The notes beneath the pieces are model-generated. The model made no database searches. It was not told the origin of the DNA and saw nothing but the letters and a program-made list of their open reading frames with translations. The translations under genes were made by a program, and so were the position numbers. A stretch of DNA of 64,000 bases from Nannobrachium achirus (Eukaryota; Chordata; Actinopteri; Myctophiformes; Myctophidae), in assembly GCA_963921795.1 (NCBI GenBank), contig OY997645.1, forward strand, positions 34,668,082 to 34,732,081, written 5' to 3'. Below, in pieces: positions 47,015 through 57,905 of this stretch (its first letter is position 1; each line of letters opens with the position of its first letter).

Positions 47015-48884
47015 CTGTAAGGGAAAGAAAATAGCATAATTTAATGAGTACCCCAATGTGGTTTGGTACATGTAAATATACATTTGACTTTGTGATATTT
47101 TAACATTATAATTATAGAGAATTTGGCTTGCACCAAACAGTGAACTTTTATTCCTCAGTGAGAAATATAGTGTCTCCCCTTCACATCAAGATAATTTGAG
47201 CATTTATCATTAACATAATGAACAATATTTTTTTTAATCCAAGTTGTTTTTCAGACAATAACTGCATACAACACGAAAAAAATTAAGATTCATCTATTGA
47301 TCATGATAATTTAGCTTTAGCTTTTTATTCATTGCTTAAAATTGGGGAAGAATCGACCAATTTAACCTCATAAATACAGTTTTACTCACTTCCTGGTTCA
47401 CAGTACATGTTGTGTTTCCAAAAGAAGAAAGCAGCAAAAGCACAGAAGGAAATATAGAGGACTAAGAATCGTACTTTCCAGTGGTAAGACTTAGTATCCT
47501 GAAGGGGAAACATTACAGCAATAGTCACTAGTCTGAAAGTCAATGACATCCTTTACCACAGTGCCACATTGTGGTCATTCTTAAATTATCATGTAATACA
47601 ATGTATTATGGTATGTACATTAGGGGAGTTACTCAGATAATAAATAAGTAATTGCAGCAGAGATGCCTTAAACCTAACTGTAATTTACAATTTAAAAAGA
47701 AATGCATGTAAGAACACTTCAAGCAAACATAAGATAATGTGTAGCTAACATTCAGTAGCATGAGAGATTTTTGTGTTTTGAGAGGGAGTTCCTTACCTCA
47801 GGATTTAGTGAGTACCTCTTGATAGTATTCCACAAACAGCAGGTTATCGACATGTAGATAAGGGCGCTGATAAGGAACAGGACAAAGCCTTCCTTATGTA
47901 CAACTAAAAACAAGATAAAAGGATGCCAAGACAGAAGGAGAGAATGTATTTATGTGATCCTGTAAATGAAGCAAAAATGCATTTTCCTGAATGATAATAT
48001 AATATAAAATCAATTCATCCATTCATTCAGCTTTGAAAATGTATTGATTACTCACAGTATGTCTCACTGGATGACACATAGGTAAGGAGCAAGAGACCCA
48101 AGTTTTCAAAGAAGGCAAAAACAAGATTCAGGAAGCTGAGCAAACTCTCAGGGAACCTTGATGTGAAGCGTCCTTTATAAAACTTAAAGTATGTCAGGGC
48201 TACAAGGAACCTTGGTGCTGAGTGTAGTCCAATACAGAATCTCCAGATGTAGCTTTCAGGGATTAGGCTTATTGAGGCACTAATAGATGGCAGATAATTA
48301 GGAACCTGAGAAAAATGATAGACTAGGGTCAGGTGAGTCTAATGCTGAAAATTTAGGTGAACATTTTAAAATGCAAGGACCCACCAGGGACCCTCAGGGG
48401 TCGGAGGGGTTCCCAGACAAATTACTTAATATAGCATCAAAACAGTTCAACCAATTTCACCAAGCTGATACAAGCTCATAATGCATTGTGAGCTTGTAAA
48501 TTTGCTATTTTCAAAAAATCGTGAATTTGATTTAAGTGAATGTGATCGTGAGAAGGCCTATGTAAATATTTGTGAAACATTTTAACAACACAAATCTTGT
48601 ATGGAACTCGTTGTCTCATATATTCTGATGGGGGTCCATAAGCCAAATGCATACATTTGAGAGTCCTTCCTTGACATGAAAAGGTTTTATTTGAGAACCA
48701 CTGTATTAGCATATACCTGACAATGTGTTCCAGTAGAATCTTCGAAGTGGAAAGCAGAAGATATGAAGACACAACTTATTAAGCCAAGCAGTGGCAGGAA
48801 AACAGCACCCAAAACACAGGTGGAGAATGATATTCTGACGACCAGGGGTCTCTCATACCCCAAGGTATTTGGACTGTGTAGCAT
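46884..48884 (-). CDS. pgap2: pgap2, post-GPI attachment to proteins 2 (5 coding exons)
   Basis: PGAP2 is a multi-pass Golgi membrane protein needed for fatty-acid remodelling of GPI anchors. Exons 48884-48717, 48305-48056, 47903-47797, 47498-47390 and 47014-46884 join in phase into 765 nt, 254 residues, the same length as human PGAP2. Family hallmarks: FHFEDSTGTHC (human FHFKETTATHC), NYLPSISASI, YIWRFCIGLHSAPRFLVA, LTYVSSSE, WKHNMYCEPG and YLVVLSNMAFHLTALWDF. It lies head to head with chrna10, the start codons 1.3 kb apart. A CCCAG acceptor just before the ATG suggests a non-coding first exon, possibly ending at the CTAAG|GTGAAT donor near 49306. Confidence 0.96.
47390..47498 (-). CDS. pgap2: pgap2 exon 4
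   Basis: The exon encodes DTKSYHWKVRFLVLYISFCA then FFFWKHNMYCEPG. Acceptor CCCTTCAG, donor GGAA|GTGAGT, 109 nt. Confidence 0.94.
47797..47903 (-). CDS. pgap2: pgap2 exon 3
   Basis: The exon encodes VHKEGFVLFLISALIYMS then ITCCLWNTIKRYSLNPE, a membrane helix and cytosolic turn matching human PGAP2. Acceptor TTTTTAG, donor GAG|GTAAGG, 107 nt. Confidence 0.94.
48056..48305 (-). CDS. pgap2: pgap2 exon 2
   Basis: The exon encodes VPNYLPSISASISLIPESY, IWRFCIGLHSAPRFLVALTY and FFENLGLLLLTYVSSSET. 250 nt, acceptor TTTTCTCAG, donor TACT|GTGAGT. The most conserved part of the family. Confidence 0.95.
48361..48703. mobile_element. hAT-like MITE filling pgap2 intron 1
   Basis: The right end TTTGAGAACCACTG is intact; the left end (CAGGGGTCGGAGGGG) looks truncated. 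A hairpin module (ACAAGCTCATAATGCATTGT, GAGCTTGTAAATTTG) is inside. It occupies most of the 411-bp intron and stops 13 bp from the exon 1 donor. Confidence 0.65.
48717..48884 (-). CDS. pgap2: pgap2 coding exon 1
   Basis: The exon encodes MLHSPNTLGYERPLVVRIS, the first membrane helix, and FHFEDSTGTHCQ. 56 whole codons, donor CAG|GTATAT. A hAT-type MITE end lies only 13 bp inside the following intron. Confidence 0.93.
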
Positions 48885-49305
48885 CCTAAACTGGGTTAGA
48901 AAACATGAAAACATTTTTGGCTGATATGCATGCGTCCTTCTGATTAATTTCGTGCAGTTGCTAAAATTGTAAATTGCAGTAGCGGTTATCTGCTCTGTGC
49001 AGTCAGTCAGTGACACAGAATTCGGCTACCATGTAGGCAATTCTTAAACAGACCCTCGTGTTTTTTCCCCCACGCAAATACATGAAAATGCCCATGCCTC
49101 ACATAGTCAACGTGTTAGATGAAAAATTAAATAGGAATAGCCTACCCGGAAGAGAATTCAGACCAAGCGGCCACATTGCGATGATAAAGATGGATGACGC
49201 AGCCTATCAAAACATGCACAGACCTTTAAATTATGTAGCCTATATGAGTGTCAGTCTATCCTTAAAAGTCAAAAAATAGCGAAACTACAAAAGCAACCAA
49301 TTCAC

Positions 49306-49370
49306 CTTAGCAAGATGCAGGATACAGGACGCGGAATAGGTGTGTCGGGAACTGTCCTTGGTGCTGATCT
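49306..49370 (-). promoter_or_regulatory. pgap2: Candidate 5' UTR exon and promoter side of pgap2
   Basis: A CTAAG|GTGAAT donor at 49306 would pair with the acceptor directly before the pgap2 ATG. The segment just upstream (49320-49350) is more CpG-rich than its surroundings. The 5' boundary is not visible; weak inference. Confidence 0.3.
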
Positions 49371-49517
49371 GTTAGCGTGTTGCCAAACAAAGATATTTTT
49401 TCTTTATTTTTCTTTTCTTTCTTTTATTAGCCTACAGTTCAGGCCTTTCTGGTGGAAAAGGTGTATAGGTCTAAACTAGTATTTTAATAATGTTCCATTA
49501 TGTGTGTGCCATTAGTG

Positions 49518-49976
49518 CAGTGGTGTATCTAAGTAACTAAGTACATTTACTTAAGTACTGTTACAGTACTCAAGTAAAACTTTTAGGTATTTGTAGGCCT
49601 ACTTTACTTGAGTATTTCCAATTTTGAATACTTTTACTTCTACTCCACTACATCTCGGATCCAAATATTGTACTTTTAGTTACTAGTTACTTTGTAGATC
49701 TAGATAGATTATTATTACAAAACATACATTAACAAAATGTACAAGCTAGATCTGCTATTTTCAAAAGATGTGTATAGGCTTACCTTTTAAACTCGAAATG
49801 GGACATTCTGCATAATGAATATTTTTACTTTTGTACATTTTGATACTAATAATTTTGTACTTTTACTCAAATACATTTTGAATTCCGGGCTGTTGCTTGT
49901 AACAGAGTATTTCTACATTGTAGTATTGATACTTTTACTTAAGTAAAACATTTGAGTACTTTTTCCACCACTGGCC
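49518..49976. mobile_element. hAT-type MITE between pgap2 and chrna10
   Basis: CAGTGGTGTATCTAAGTAAC at the left is mirrored by AGTACTTTTTCCACCACTG at the right. The body repeats ACTTTTACTTAAGTA words, a very common fish repeat. Possible imperfect duplication GCCATTAG / GCCATTGT. Confidence 0.7.
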
Positions 49977-50182
49977 ATTGTGTGGGATTAAGCTTTGTCT
50001 GTCCATCCACTGCCCCGCCTCCACGTTCAAGCGCCGTCTGTCTAGGAACTGTCCATAAACTACACATGCCATTACTCCACGAGCAGCCCATATTTGAAGT
50101 AAACTGCTGGTAGGCTACGGCATTGTCATTTTTCATAGATGTGCTCAAATGATCTCTGGATCGAGTTAACCTGTTCTGCAAG

Positions 50183-50240
50183 ATGAGAGTCCAAACATTA
50201 GTCCTACTTCTGTTAGCTATAAGTATCAATATTTTTCCTG
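50183..50240 (+). CDS. chrna10: chrna10 exon 1: signal peptide
   Basis: The exon encodes [19 protein letters not shown] and ends CCTG|GTAAGT. The hydrophobic core and the matching phase with exon 2 support this start; there is no upstream in-frame alternative with a signal sequence. Confidence 0.85.
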
Positions 50241-51697
50241 GTAAGTTTTTTCTTTCTTTATTTCTTTCAAGAAAATTATGCCACATGCACAATAATTGAT
50301 GATCTTTAAAGGCTGCAAGGCTGCAAAGACTGGAATAACAATTATAAAGAAAACGACACAATACATATTCTGGTAGGCCAACTGACCATTTTAAATTGTA
50401 TATACCTATTAGTGATGCCATAAGTGATGATGCAGATATTTAAGGATTTGCATAACCTGTTAATGTAGGTTAGGGTAATATTTGTTGTGCACTTCAATGA
50501 ATTGTGACAATTATTATTGATAAAATATTTGTATGTGGCATGGAGGATACTCTCCCTCATAGCCATTTCCCAGAATTCAAAACTTCCAGCAAACATGAAT
50601 GTATTCCACTCAAAATGCTTTATTGAAATAGCAATACTAGTTGTCATCTGGATTACCGAAATCCAGAGTTGACATTGTAAACAGGCAGCATTTTTGCAAT
50701 GAATATGTTTTTCATTTTCAGAAAGCTTCCTTCCTTAAGTTATACATTATGTGAATTTAAAGGATCCTAACCATGTCCTCTGACCATTTTAATAATTATA
50801 GCCCATGTTGTGTTTCGGTCTATTTTCATTTTCTCACTGATTCAGTATGTGTGCCATGGATTAAGAGGTCACCCAACACATATTCACTAAGGGTCAACAG
50901 AGGAATCCACAGTCTCTCTGCATGCTTCATGAGATTTGCCTTATCTCTAGAGTGTTATGGGACAATCCAACCTGAAATCCATTCTGTCCCCCTTGCACCA
51001 TCTGTCATCTGTCCACATGTTCTCTGACACTCTTTCTCCAAACAGAGCATCCATATTGGTTTCACTCAATGTTAAGAGACAAAATGCTTTATCGGTCAAC
51101 TCATAAGCTTTGATTGAATTTAGTTGTTGCGATCAGATTGACATATCTTTCATTTATTTCATGTATTTATTTTAGCAATACACATTAATTAACATTAGAC
51201 TCGTAAACCAACCCCCTTTCCGGAAATCACATTTGCATTTGAAATGCAAATGCTTTTTCAGGAAGGGGGGTGGTTTACGAGGCTAAATTAACATCACTAT
51301 TCTGTATTAAATGAGTCAGACTACCCAAAAGGATCATTTGTATCTACTGCCCCTTGATGTCAAAAGGTCAAAAGGTCAAAAAGAAAAAAGGGAAAAAGAA
51401 AAAAAGATGATGAAAAAGAAAACATTTGTTACTGCATAAAACAAGTACATACTGTAAATTAACCTTGAAGTAGTACACAACACCATACAGCCAGTAAAGA
51501 CCACACTACACACAACATTTACCTCACAAACCTGACTATTGCCAACAACCAGTGTTTTTGAGCGGTGGTCACAACGCTCCTATACGTGGCCGTGTGTGTG
51601 GGTCTGTCTGTCTGTCTGTCTGTATGTCTGTCTGTCTCCGGGTCTGTAGCCTGCAGTAACCTTTTCTGACCACACATGTTAAGGGAGGGGCGCTGTT

Positions 51698-51776
<79 letters not shown>

Positions 51777-54534
51777 GCTCAGTTCACACGAGTGTGATTT
51801 TAACAGTATACTGAATACATTATTCGTTGTTAGGTTTCTCAAGTTAGCTAGAAGTATGGTTGGTATAATGTATTAACCTCTGGAGACTGCTCTATAAACT
51901 GCATTATGGATTTTTAAAACAAATTATGCATCATTAAAGCTACAGTGATACAGTGATGGATGATGGTATCCATTTAAACTTTTTTCAAAGACCTTTATCC
52001 AGTCTATAAATAATGTATTTCTGAACGAATATTTGGCTTTTGTGTTAACTGAAAGGTAGGAGGACACATCATCATTTTGTCAGTTCAGTCAAATACAGCA
52101 GCAAAGCCATAAGCCTGAGCTGTACTATGTCTTATGATGGTGTCACTTGCTGAATAGAACAGATCTTCAATGACACAGTCATATGACAAAGTCTAAATTA
52201 GGTTTTAGAGAGATTTAATGAATTCTTTCCTCTCTCCTGTCCCAGTGTGTTGGTGTGCTAAGGCGAAATATGCACAGAAGCTTCTGAATGATTTATTCGT
52301 CAATTACAGCAGTGCATTGAGGCCTGTGGAAGACACTAATACCATCCTGAATGTCACCCTGCAAATTACTCTATCACAAATCATCGATATGGTAAAACAA
52401 AGCACTGCTTCCTAATAAGCAGAAAACAACAAAACTAGTTACATGTGTCTGTCTTTTACTGCTTTTACTTATGTTCTGTTGCATTTCCTTTTCGATGCCT
52501 TGTTTGATGTGGTCATTATTAATGACCTCCCATTTCTTACAGGATGAGCGTAACCAGATTTTGACAGCATATTTATGGATACGGCAGGTGTGGATTGATG
52601 CGCTCCTCACATGGGATAAAGATGATTATGACGGACTCGATACCATCCGCATACCTAGTAGTTATATATGGAGACCTGATATAGTCCTATATAACAAGTA
52701 GGTCGGAGTGGTGTTGGGTTTTACCAGGTGAGGCTGTAGCAGCGGATCTTTTGTCGGTGGAAAAGGCACAAGCTGAACATTCCTTGAAGCTGTTATTCAT
52801 GGTGTTCAGGTTCTTATCTGCTTTTTGTACGCCACTTAATATTCCACTTGAAAAGAAAAAGAACATTGTAATGTCCCAGTATTATATTTGAGGTGTAGTG
52901 ATGTTGTCGTGGCCAATAAACAGAGTGTATGATGCAGATATTCAGAGCGTACCAGACTGAGGGAAGAGTTCAAGTCAACTCCTCCCTCAGTTTCTGTACT
53001 TGTGCCTTAAATCATTAAATAACATTCCTCCTGTAGTCCAGCCACTAGACCTACATAGTTGTTTTTCCACTAATCTTCTGTTATTGCCCTATGGGAACTA
53101 AAGTATGAAAGGAGACATCGGCTAAAATTAATACATAAAAAGGTTTTTAGTAGTGTTGTGAAAATCATGGCATTACAGTTGTCTCTGTATTTCAGTGCTG
53201 ATGACCATTTCACTGGTTCCATGGACACCAACGTGGTGATCCGGCATGACGGCCAGATAATGTGGGACTCCCCAGCTATCACCAAGAGCTCCTGCAAAGT
53301 AGATGTGGCGTTCTTTCCGTTTGATGCCCAGCAGTGTAGGTTCACCTATGGCTCCTGGACCTACAATGGCAACCAGCTGGACATCCTGATGGCCATGGAC
53401 AGTGCTGACCTGGCTGACCTTGTGGATAATGTTGAGTGGGAGGTGCTAGGTATGGACGCTAAGAAGAGCGTCATCTTGTATGGCTGCTGTGCTGATCCAT
53501 ACCCCGATGTGACATACACACTAAAACTGAAGAGGAAGTCTGCCTTTTACATATTCAACTTGCTCATTCCGTGTGTGATGATCTCTTTCTTGGCCCCGCT
53601 TGGGTTCTACCTGCCTGCTGACTCTGGAGAGAAAATATCTCTTGGTGTCACAGTGATGCTGGCCCTCACTGTCTTTCAGCTGTTGGTTGCAGAGATCATG
53701 CCACCTTCTGAAAGCGTACCTCTTATTGGTAAGTACAATAAAATCTGCTAAAAATGCATACATAAGAGATCTTTGTGGAAATTAATGTCGTGTTAATGGT
53801 GTTGATTTTTCTGTCATTTTCCATTCACAGGCAAGTATTATATTGCGACCATGACCATGATAACAGCATCTACTGCCCTCACCATCTTCATCATGAACAT
53901 ACACCACTGCGGCCCAGATGCCAAGCCTGTCCCCAAGTGGGCCAAGATAGTCATTCTGCAGTATCTGGCCAGAATGTGCTTTGTTTATGAAGTAGGCGAG
54001 AACTGCCTGTCACCGCAATCAGAGAAGCAAGAGACTGTAAAGAACACAAACTGTACCATGAATGGCCAAGCTGGCCCTGCTGGCTGGGAGGACTATGTAT
54101 TGAAGGTGGAGGGAGGACAAGAAGGTTTGGTTTCCAAGATCCCAGAAGAGAAAGAGGACGGGATGGAGCAGACAATGAGTCCAGTAGGCTCAATTGGGAA
54201 GAATCCTACCAGCAATTACAGCTCCTGGAAGAATGGTATTTTCATGAGCATGGACTGTGGAGACACACAGACATCCACAGGCAGGTGCAGGAAAGGGGGA
54301 GTGAGTGATGGAGAAAATAATGGAAGAGAAATTAACTGCATGACCCAGTGGCAGGAACAGCAGCTCCTGCGTAACATTGAGTACATTGCCAACTGTTACA
54401 GAGATCAGAGGGCCACACAGAAAAGAACTGGGGAGTGGAAGAAGGTAGCCAAGGTCTTGGATCGCTTTTTCATGTGGCTATTTTTTATTATGGTTTTCTT
54501 CATGAGTTTCCTTATCATGAGTAAATCCATCTAG
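50183..54534 (+). CDS. chrna10: chrna10-like nicotinic acetylcholine receptor alpha subunit (5 exons)
   Basis: This is a pentameric cys-loop receptor subunit. Alpha9/alpha10 receptors are calcium-permeable channels of hair cells. Exons 50183-50240, 52246-52391, 52543-52697, 53196-53728 and 53831-54534 give 1596 nt, 531 residues. Seen: signal peptide, [25 protein letters not shown] (loop A), the 13-residue cys-loop between C153 and C167, SWTY (loop B, W174), vicinal cysteines YGCC at 217-218 that define an alpha subunit, M1-M3, an M3-M4 loop and M4. [38 protein letters not shown] and [12 protein letters not shown] match CHRNA10 better than CHRNA9. Position beside pgap2 and stim1 supports CHRNA10 orthology. 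The exons corresponding to the usual 45-nt and 110-nt receptor exons are fused, which I believe is normal for this subfamily. Confidence 0.93.
51196..51287. repeat. Long hairpin in chrna10 intron 1
   Basis: TTAGACTCGTAAACCAACCC on the left and GGTGGTTTACGAGGCTAA on the right begin a nearly perfect palindrome of about 40 bp per arm, with ATTTGCATTTGAAATGCAAAT at its centre (two opposed octamer-like ATTTGCAT sites). No microRNA family was recognised. Confidence 0.75.
51554..51801. mobile_element. Short form of the (GT)n-bearing repeat, copy 4 (inverted)
   Basis: Starts GTTTTTGAGCGGTGGTCAC, then GTATACGTGG-type sequence, (TCTG)n words, GGGAGGGGCGCTG, a 77-bp (CA)n run, CCGCTCAGTTCACACGAGTGTGA. 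It matches 20164-20398 almost throughout, in reverse orientation. In chrna10 intron 1. Confidence 0.8.
52246..52391 (+). CDS. chrna10: chrna10 exon 2: start of ligand-binding domain
   Basis: The exon encodes [20 protein letters not shown] then [19 protein letters not shown]. An NYS glycosylation sequon lies near residue 39. Acceptor CTGTCCCAG, donor ATG|GTAAAA. Confidence 0.93.
52543..52697 (+). CDS. chrna10: chrna10 exon 3: loop A region
   Basis: The exon encodes [19 protein letters not shown], then [20 protein letters not shown] and LYN. Acceptor TTCTTACAG, donor AACAA|GTAGGT; the split codon becomes Asn where human CHRNA10 has Lys. Confidence 0.93.
53196..53728 (+). CDS. chrna10: chrna10 exon 4: cys-loop, loop C, M1 and M2
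   Basis: The exon encodes [18 protein letters not shown], the cys-loop [27 protein letters not shown]1 ([20 protein letters not shown]) and pore-lining M2 ([20 protein letters not shown]). The Glu of the GEK motif is the usual cation-selectivity residue. Acceptor GTATTTCAG, donor TTG|GTAAGT. Confidence 0.96.
53831..54534 (+). CDS. chrna10: chrna10 exon 5: M3, cytosolic loop, M4
   Basis: The exon starts at [19 protein letters not shown] (M3), continues through a long variable cytosolic loop, [18 protein letters not shown] and [20 protein letters not shown] (M4), and stops at TAG. Acceptor CATTCACAG. Confidence 0.95.
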
Positions 54535-54656
54535 ATGTAGAACATTTTAGTTTTTTTGTCTGTCATTATCGTGTTAACACATGTCTGCATAGTAATAGTT
54601 TATTGCCAGATTCTTTTCTCATTCATCATCATGTAGATAATGAAAAGAAGATGTAC

Positions 54657-54662
54657 AATAAA
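54657..54662 (+). terminator. chrna10: Polyadenylation signal of chrna10
   Basis: An AATAAA hexamer lies 123 bp after the chrna10 stop codon and is the first on this strand after the gene. It implies a short 3' UTR of about 140 nt. Confidence 0.7.
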
Positions 54663-55320
54663 GAGTTCAACTGTACGACTAGAACACAGCCTAGGCTACC
54701 TTTATGTTTTGGAAGTTTAGAAGTCTAAAAACAAGTAAAGGAAATTGTACCATACAGTATAGCCAGGTTCCACACAGGGTGCTGTTCAAACTCACTGCTC
54801 CTGATAGTAAGAATAAGTTAAATGCAGAGGTAGAATTTCAGTTACAGTATGTGATAATGTACTTGGCAAATACAATAGCAACATCGATAGCAATAAATGA
54901 TAAGGAAATCATCAACTGTGGATTTATTGTTCATTCAACTATCTATCCTCCATCCATGAGTAACATTTTATTAGTTATTGGCTTGTGTGAGAACTCACAT
55001 TCCTTTCTGTTCCTTTTCATGGAGTGTGGTTAATTAGTTCCTCACAGAAATAGCAAGTTTCCTGACACATTAATAAACCAACCGATGGCGATAGTAGTCG
55101 AGCTGGTGTGTTCTGCATCAAAGATGAATACCAACTGTTGAACTATTATGACATCCAGAATAAGGACGCAAGGATTCATGTGGTTAAATCCCTGTAGATG
55201 TACATGAACTGCTTTGTTTGTTTGTTCTCCCACAGCCTTATGCACTTAAATAAACTTTATATGGCACTTTTCAAAACAGTGTTACAAAGGGCTTGTGCTT
55301 TCACACCAGACATTTTAGAG

Positions 55321-55668
55321 CAGGGGTCAGCAAACTTTTTGAAATGAAGTGCCATGTTTTTATTTTCTACGTAGTTGGTAGGCCAGGTCAACATACATTT
55401 CAACACCCCATCAAAATTCTGACATATTTTGATTGTCATGACATTGTTATAACACATTAGACTCTAGAGCACTAGCCCATCTACGGTACCTCCCCGACTC
55501 CCTCCCCACAGTTCCCAGTCAAAGTTCAGAATTTTAATGAATGTATAATTATTTGCTGCAAATTGGGCGACTAAATTGAATTGACCACCTCTCACACTTC
55601 TGCCAGTGTGCCAATCACCCTCCCCTGTGCCAATGTTGGCACCTGTGCCTTAAGGTTGCCTACCCCTG
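55321..55668. mobile_element. hAT-type MITE downstream of chrna10
   Basis: CAGGGGTCAGCAAACTTTTT at the left, GGTTGCCTACCCCTG at the right, flanks TTTTAGAG / TTTTATTG (6 of 8). Confidence 0.72.
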
Positions 55669-55679
55669 TTTTATTGGTA

Positions 55680-55878
55680 TTTAAAAGTCCTTAAATTGTC
55701 ACTTTAGAAATGTGCAGACACCCTCTATAGTCTATACACTTAAAATTTATGTTGGTTTGTTTACTGTTGAGTGAGAAAACAATGTTGTACATTAAGTCAA
55801 TCATCTTGGAGTGGGGACCCCTCAAAATAATGTGAGGACCCCATGGGGGTCCCGACCCACAGGTTGAGAACCACTGCT
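55680..55878. mobile_element. Right-end fragment of the 27352-type hAT MITE
   Basis: AAAGTCCTTAAATTGTCACT to GGTTGAGAACCACTG follows the right 160-200 bp of the element at 27352-27832. The left part is missing. Confidence 0.75.
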
Positions 55879-56344
55879 TTAAGTAATACTTCCCAACCTA
55901 CTAAAAAGCAAAGTGAATTGTTAGGATAGAATGTTTTGTTTTGAAATTAAAAGTGATTGATGAAAAGTAATCAAGGACAAGATAAAATGTTCAAGGACAG
56001 GTTTTAATTTGGCTATTGGTTTGTAAGTCTGTTCATCATGATGTATCATCAACATTTAAATGCTGAGCAGTCAAATGACAAATTTGAATGCTCAGCTGAG
56101 AGTCAGCTGACAAATGACAGTCAAATAATGAGCAGTCAAATAAATGTATCTAATCTTTCAGAAACAGCATACACATAATGTGACAGATATCACAATGAAT
56201 TAAATCTTGTGACATCCAGTCCCTGACAGCAGCGGCAAACGTGATGATACTGGCACAAGAATGTAGCATTGTGGCACAGAATATGCAACCAATGAAGCAG
56301 GTTAAACAATCCACAAAGGATTGTGAACATAATTATTTTGAAGG

Positions 56345-56630
56345 TACACCCTTAAAAATCCTGGGTTAAATTCATTATTCAACTGCTGGGTTTAAGTTGT
56401 AGACAGAATTGGGTTAGCTTGACAGAATTGGGTCCGAAATTGGGTTAGTTTGACCACATTGGATTAAAAATATTTAAAATCTTAATCCATCTGTTGGGCT
56501 GTAGTTGCCGCCCCAACACCATGAAATAAAACGAATTGATTTCATAAAACAATTGTTGGGTTGGGCTGTTGGGTTCAGTTTGATCAACACATGGGTTAGT
56601 GAATTAAACCACTATTGGAAAAAACAGAAA
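56345..56630. repeat. TGGGTT-rich degenerate repeat
   Basis: CTGGGTTAAA at the left, then GAATTGGGTTAG, TTGTTGGGTTGGGCTGTTGG and CATGGGTTAG: short words based on TGGGTT in both halves. A fish interspersed repeat type; class not determined. Confidence 0.5.
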
Positions 56631-56686
56631 CCATGACTGAGATAGTCCAGACAGACACCTACAAACAGGGGTGCTATTTTGTTGGA

Positions 56687-57005
56687 TTAAAGGAGTAGTT
56701 CACCCCCAAAATGACTTTTGTTCTATTGATTAGTCACGCCATGGAGACTAGAGTTCAATAATATTTTTAGTTTTTTGTCACATTCCTACAGTAAGACAAA
56801 AATGTGATAACAATAAATGTACCCCCATTCGTTCCGGATAGGGACCCGTTTCGAAACGGGTCCCCATGCGGAATCAATGGGGGTAAATTTACTCGAATCA
56901 AATTTTTGTCTGACAAAAACCAAAAAATATTATTGAACTCTAGTCTCCCTGGCGTGACTAATCAATAGAAAAAAAAGTCATTTTGGGGGTGAACTACTCC
57001 TTTAA
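56687..57005. mobile_element. Full-length palindromic MITE (319 bp)
   Basis: TTAAAGGAGTAGTTCACCCC at the left is mirrored by GGGGTGAACTACTCCTTTAA at the right. Complementarity continues through CTAGAGTTCAATAATATTTT to the centre GACCCGTTTCGAAACGGGTC. The whole element folds on itself. No open frame. Confidence 0.88.
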
Positions 57006-57845
57006 GCTGCATTTATATACTAAAATTAGAGCGACACAGAGAAGATTAAGATGATGCACCAGCATAAGGTTCTGTGTATTGTTCTAATTTGTGTCATACT
57101 TTTATGACTCAATGCAAAATCTACTCAGCCTGCATTCCTTCATGAGTAGATTGAACATAAAATAAAAATTACGGCAACAAAGGACAATAATGTAGATCTG
57201 ATCCCATCTAAGTCAGTCTGGATGAGTTAATGTGTGCCTTGATTTTGCATTACAAATGTGTAAAAGTGTTCAAATATATCCCAGTCAGCGAGGCACAGAC
57301 ATTAGTATGCTGATGCACAGAAGCAAAAAACTAACTTTAACTTTAATTATGACAATTTCAGGAGACTCAGACAACATAAGGATGTTTGTGCTATTCTATT
57401 ACTAATGCACTGGATGATAGTAATGAGCCTCCATTTGACACTGAGTTACTGCACACAATAATCATAGATTTACAGTTGACTTATTCAGGAATCTTCTTGT
57501 GTTTTTTGCATTCAACACCTACCGGTATAGGCTAATATGATACTAAATTCCTTCCAGGTTTTTACATTGTAGGATTTGGTCTAATGAAGATCCAGTAGCC
57601 TATACAGTAATGTATGCTAATTTGCAAATTTACCACTTTTCAACCCAGCATCCCTATTTTGGATGGACGAGCAGAGGCTAATGAAAATGTACCCCTAGAA
57701 TATTGACGTGTTACTTGAAAATATAACTACACACTAGAAACTCCCATGTACTGTAGAGTATCTGTAGAGTATCTTTAGCAATATAACAATGTGTGTTTTT
57801 TTTTTTAATTAAAGCTATACTTCATCATCGCACAAAAGTAGTGAA

Positions 57846-57905
57846 AACAGCAGATCTACAAGCACACAACTCCACATGATGCGTTGTAGATCTGCTATTT
57901 TCACT
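57846..57905. repeat. Hairpin module, near-perfect stem
   Basis: AAACAGCAGATCTACAAGC and GTTGTAGATCTGCTATTTTC are inverted partners around a short loop. One of about a dozen such modules. Confidence 0.7.

Larger units (their letters stand above)
48885..50182. other. Divergent spacer between pgap2 and chrna10
   Basis: 1.3 kb separates two head-to-head genes. It holds a candidate pgap2 5' UTR exon (49306-49370) and a hAT MITE (49518-49976). No nup98 exon is present. No TATA box was convincingly placed for chrna10. Confidence 0.55.

Noticed and set aside
49939-50421. 160-residue minus-strand frame overlapping chrna10 exon 1
   Set aside because: It runs across a hAT MITE end, the chrna10 first exon and an intron; no domain, and it is antisense to a well-supported exon.
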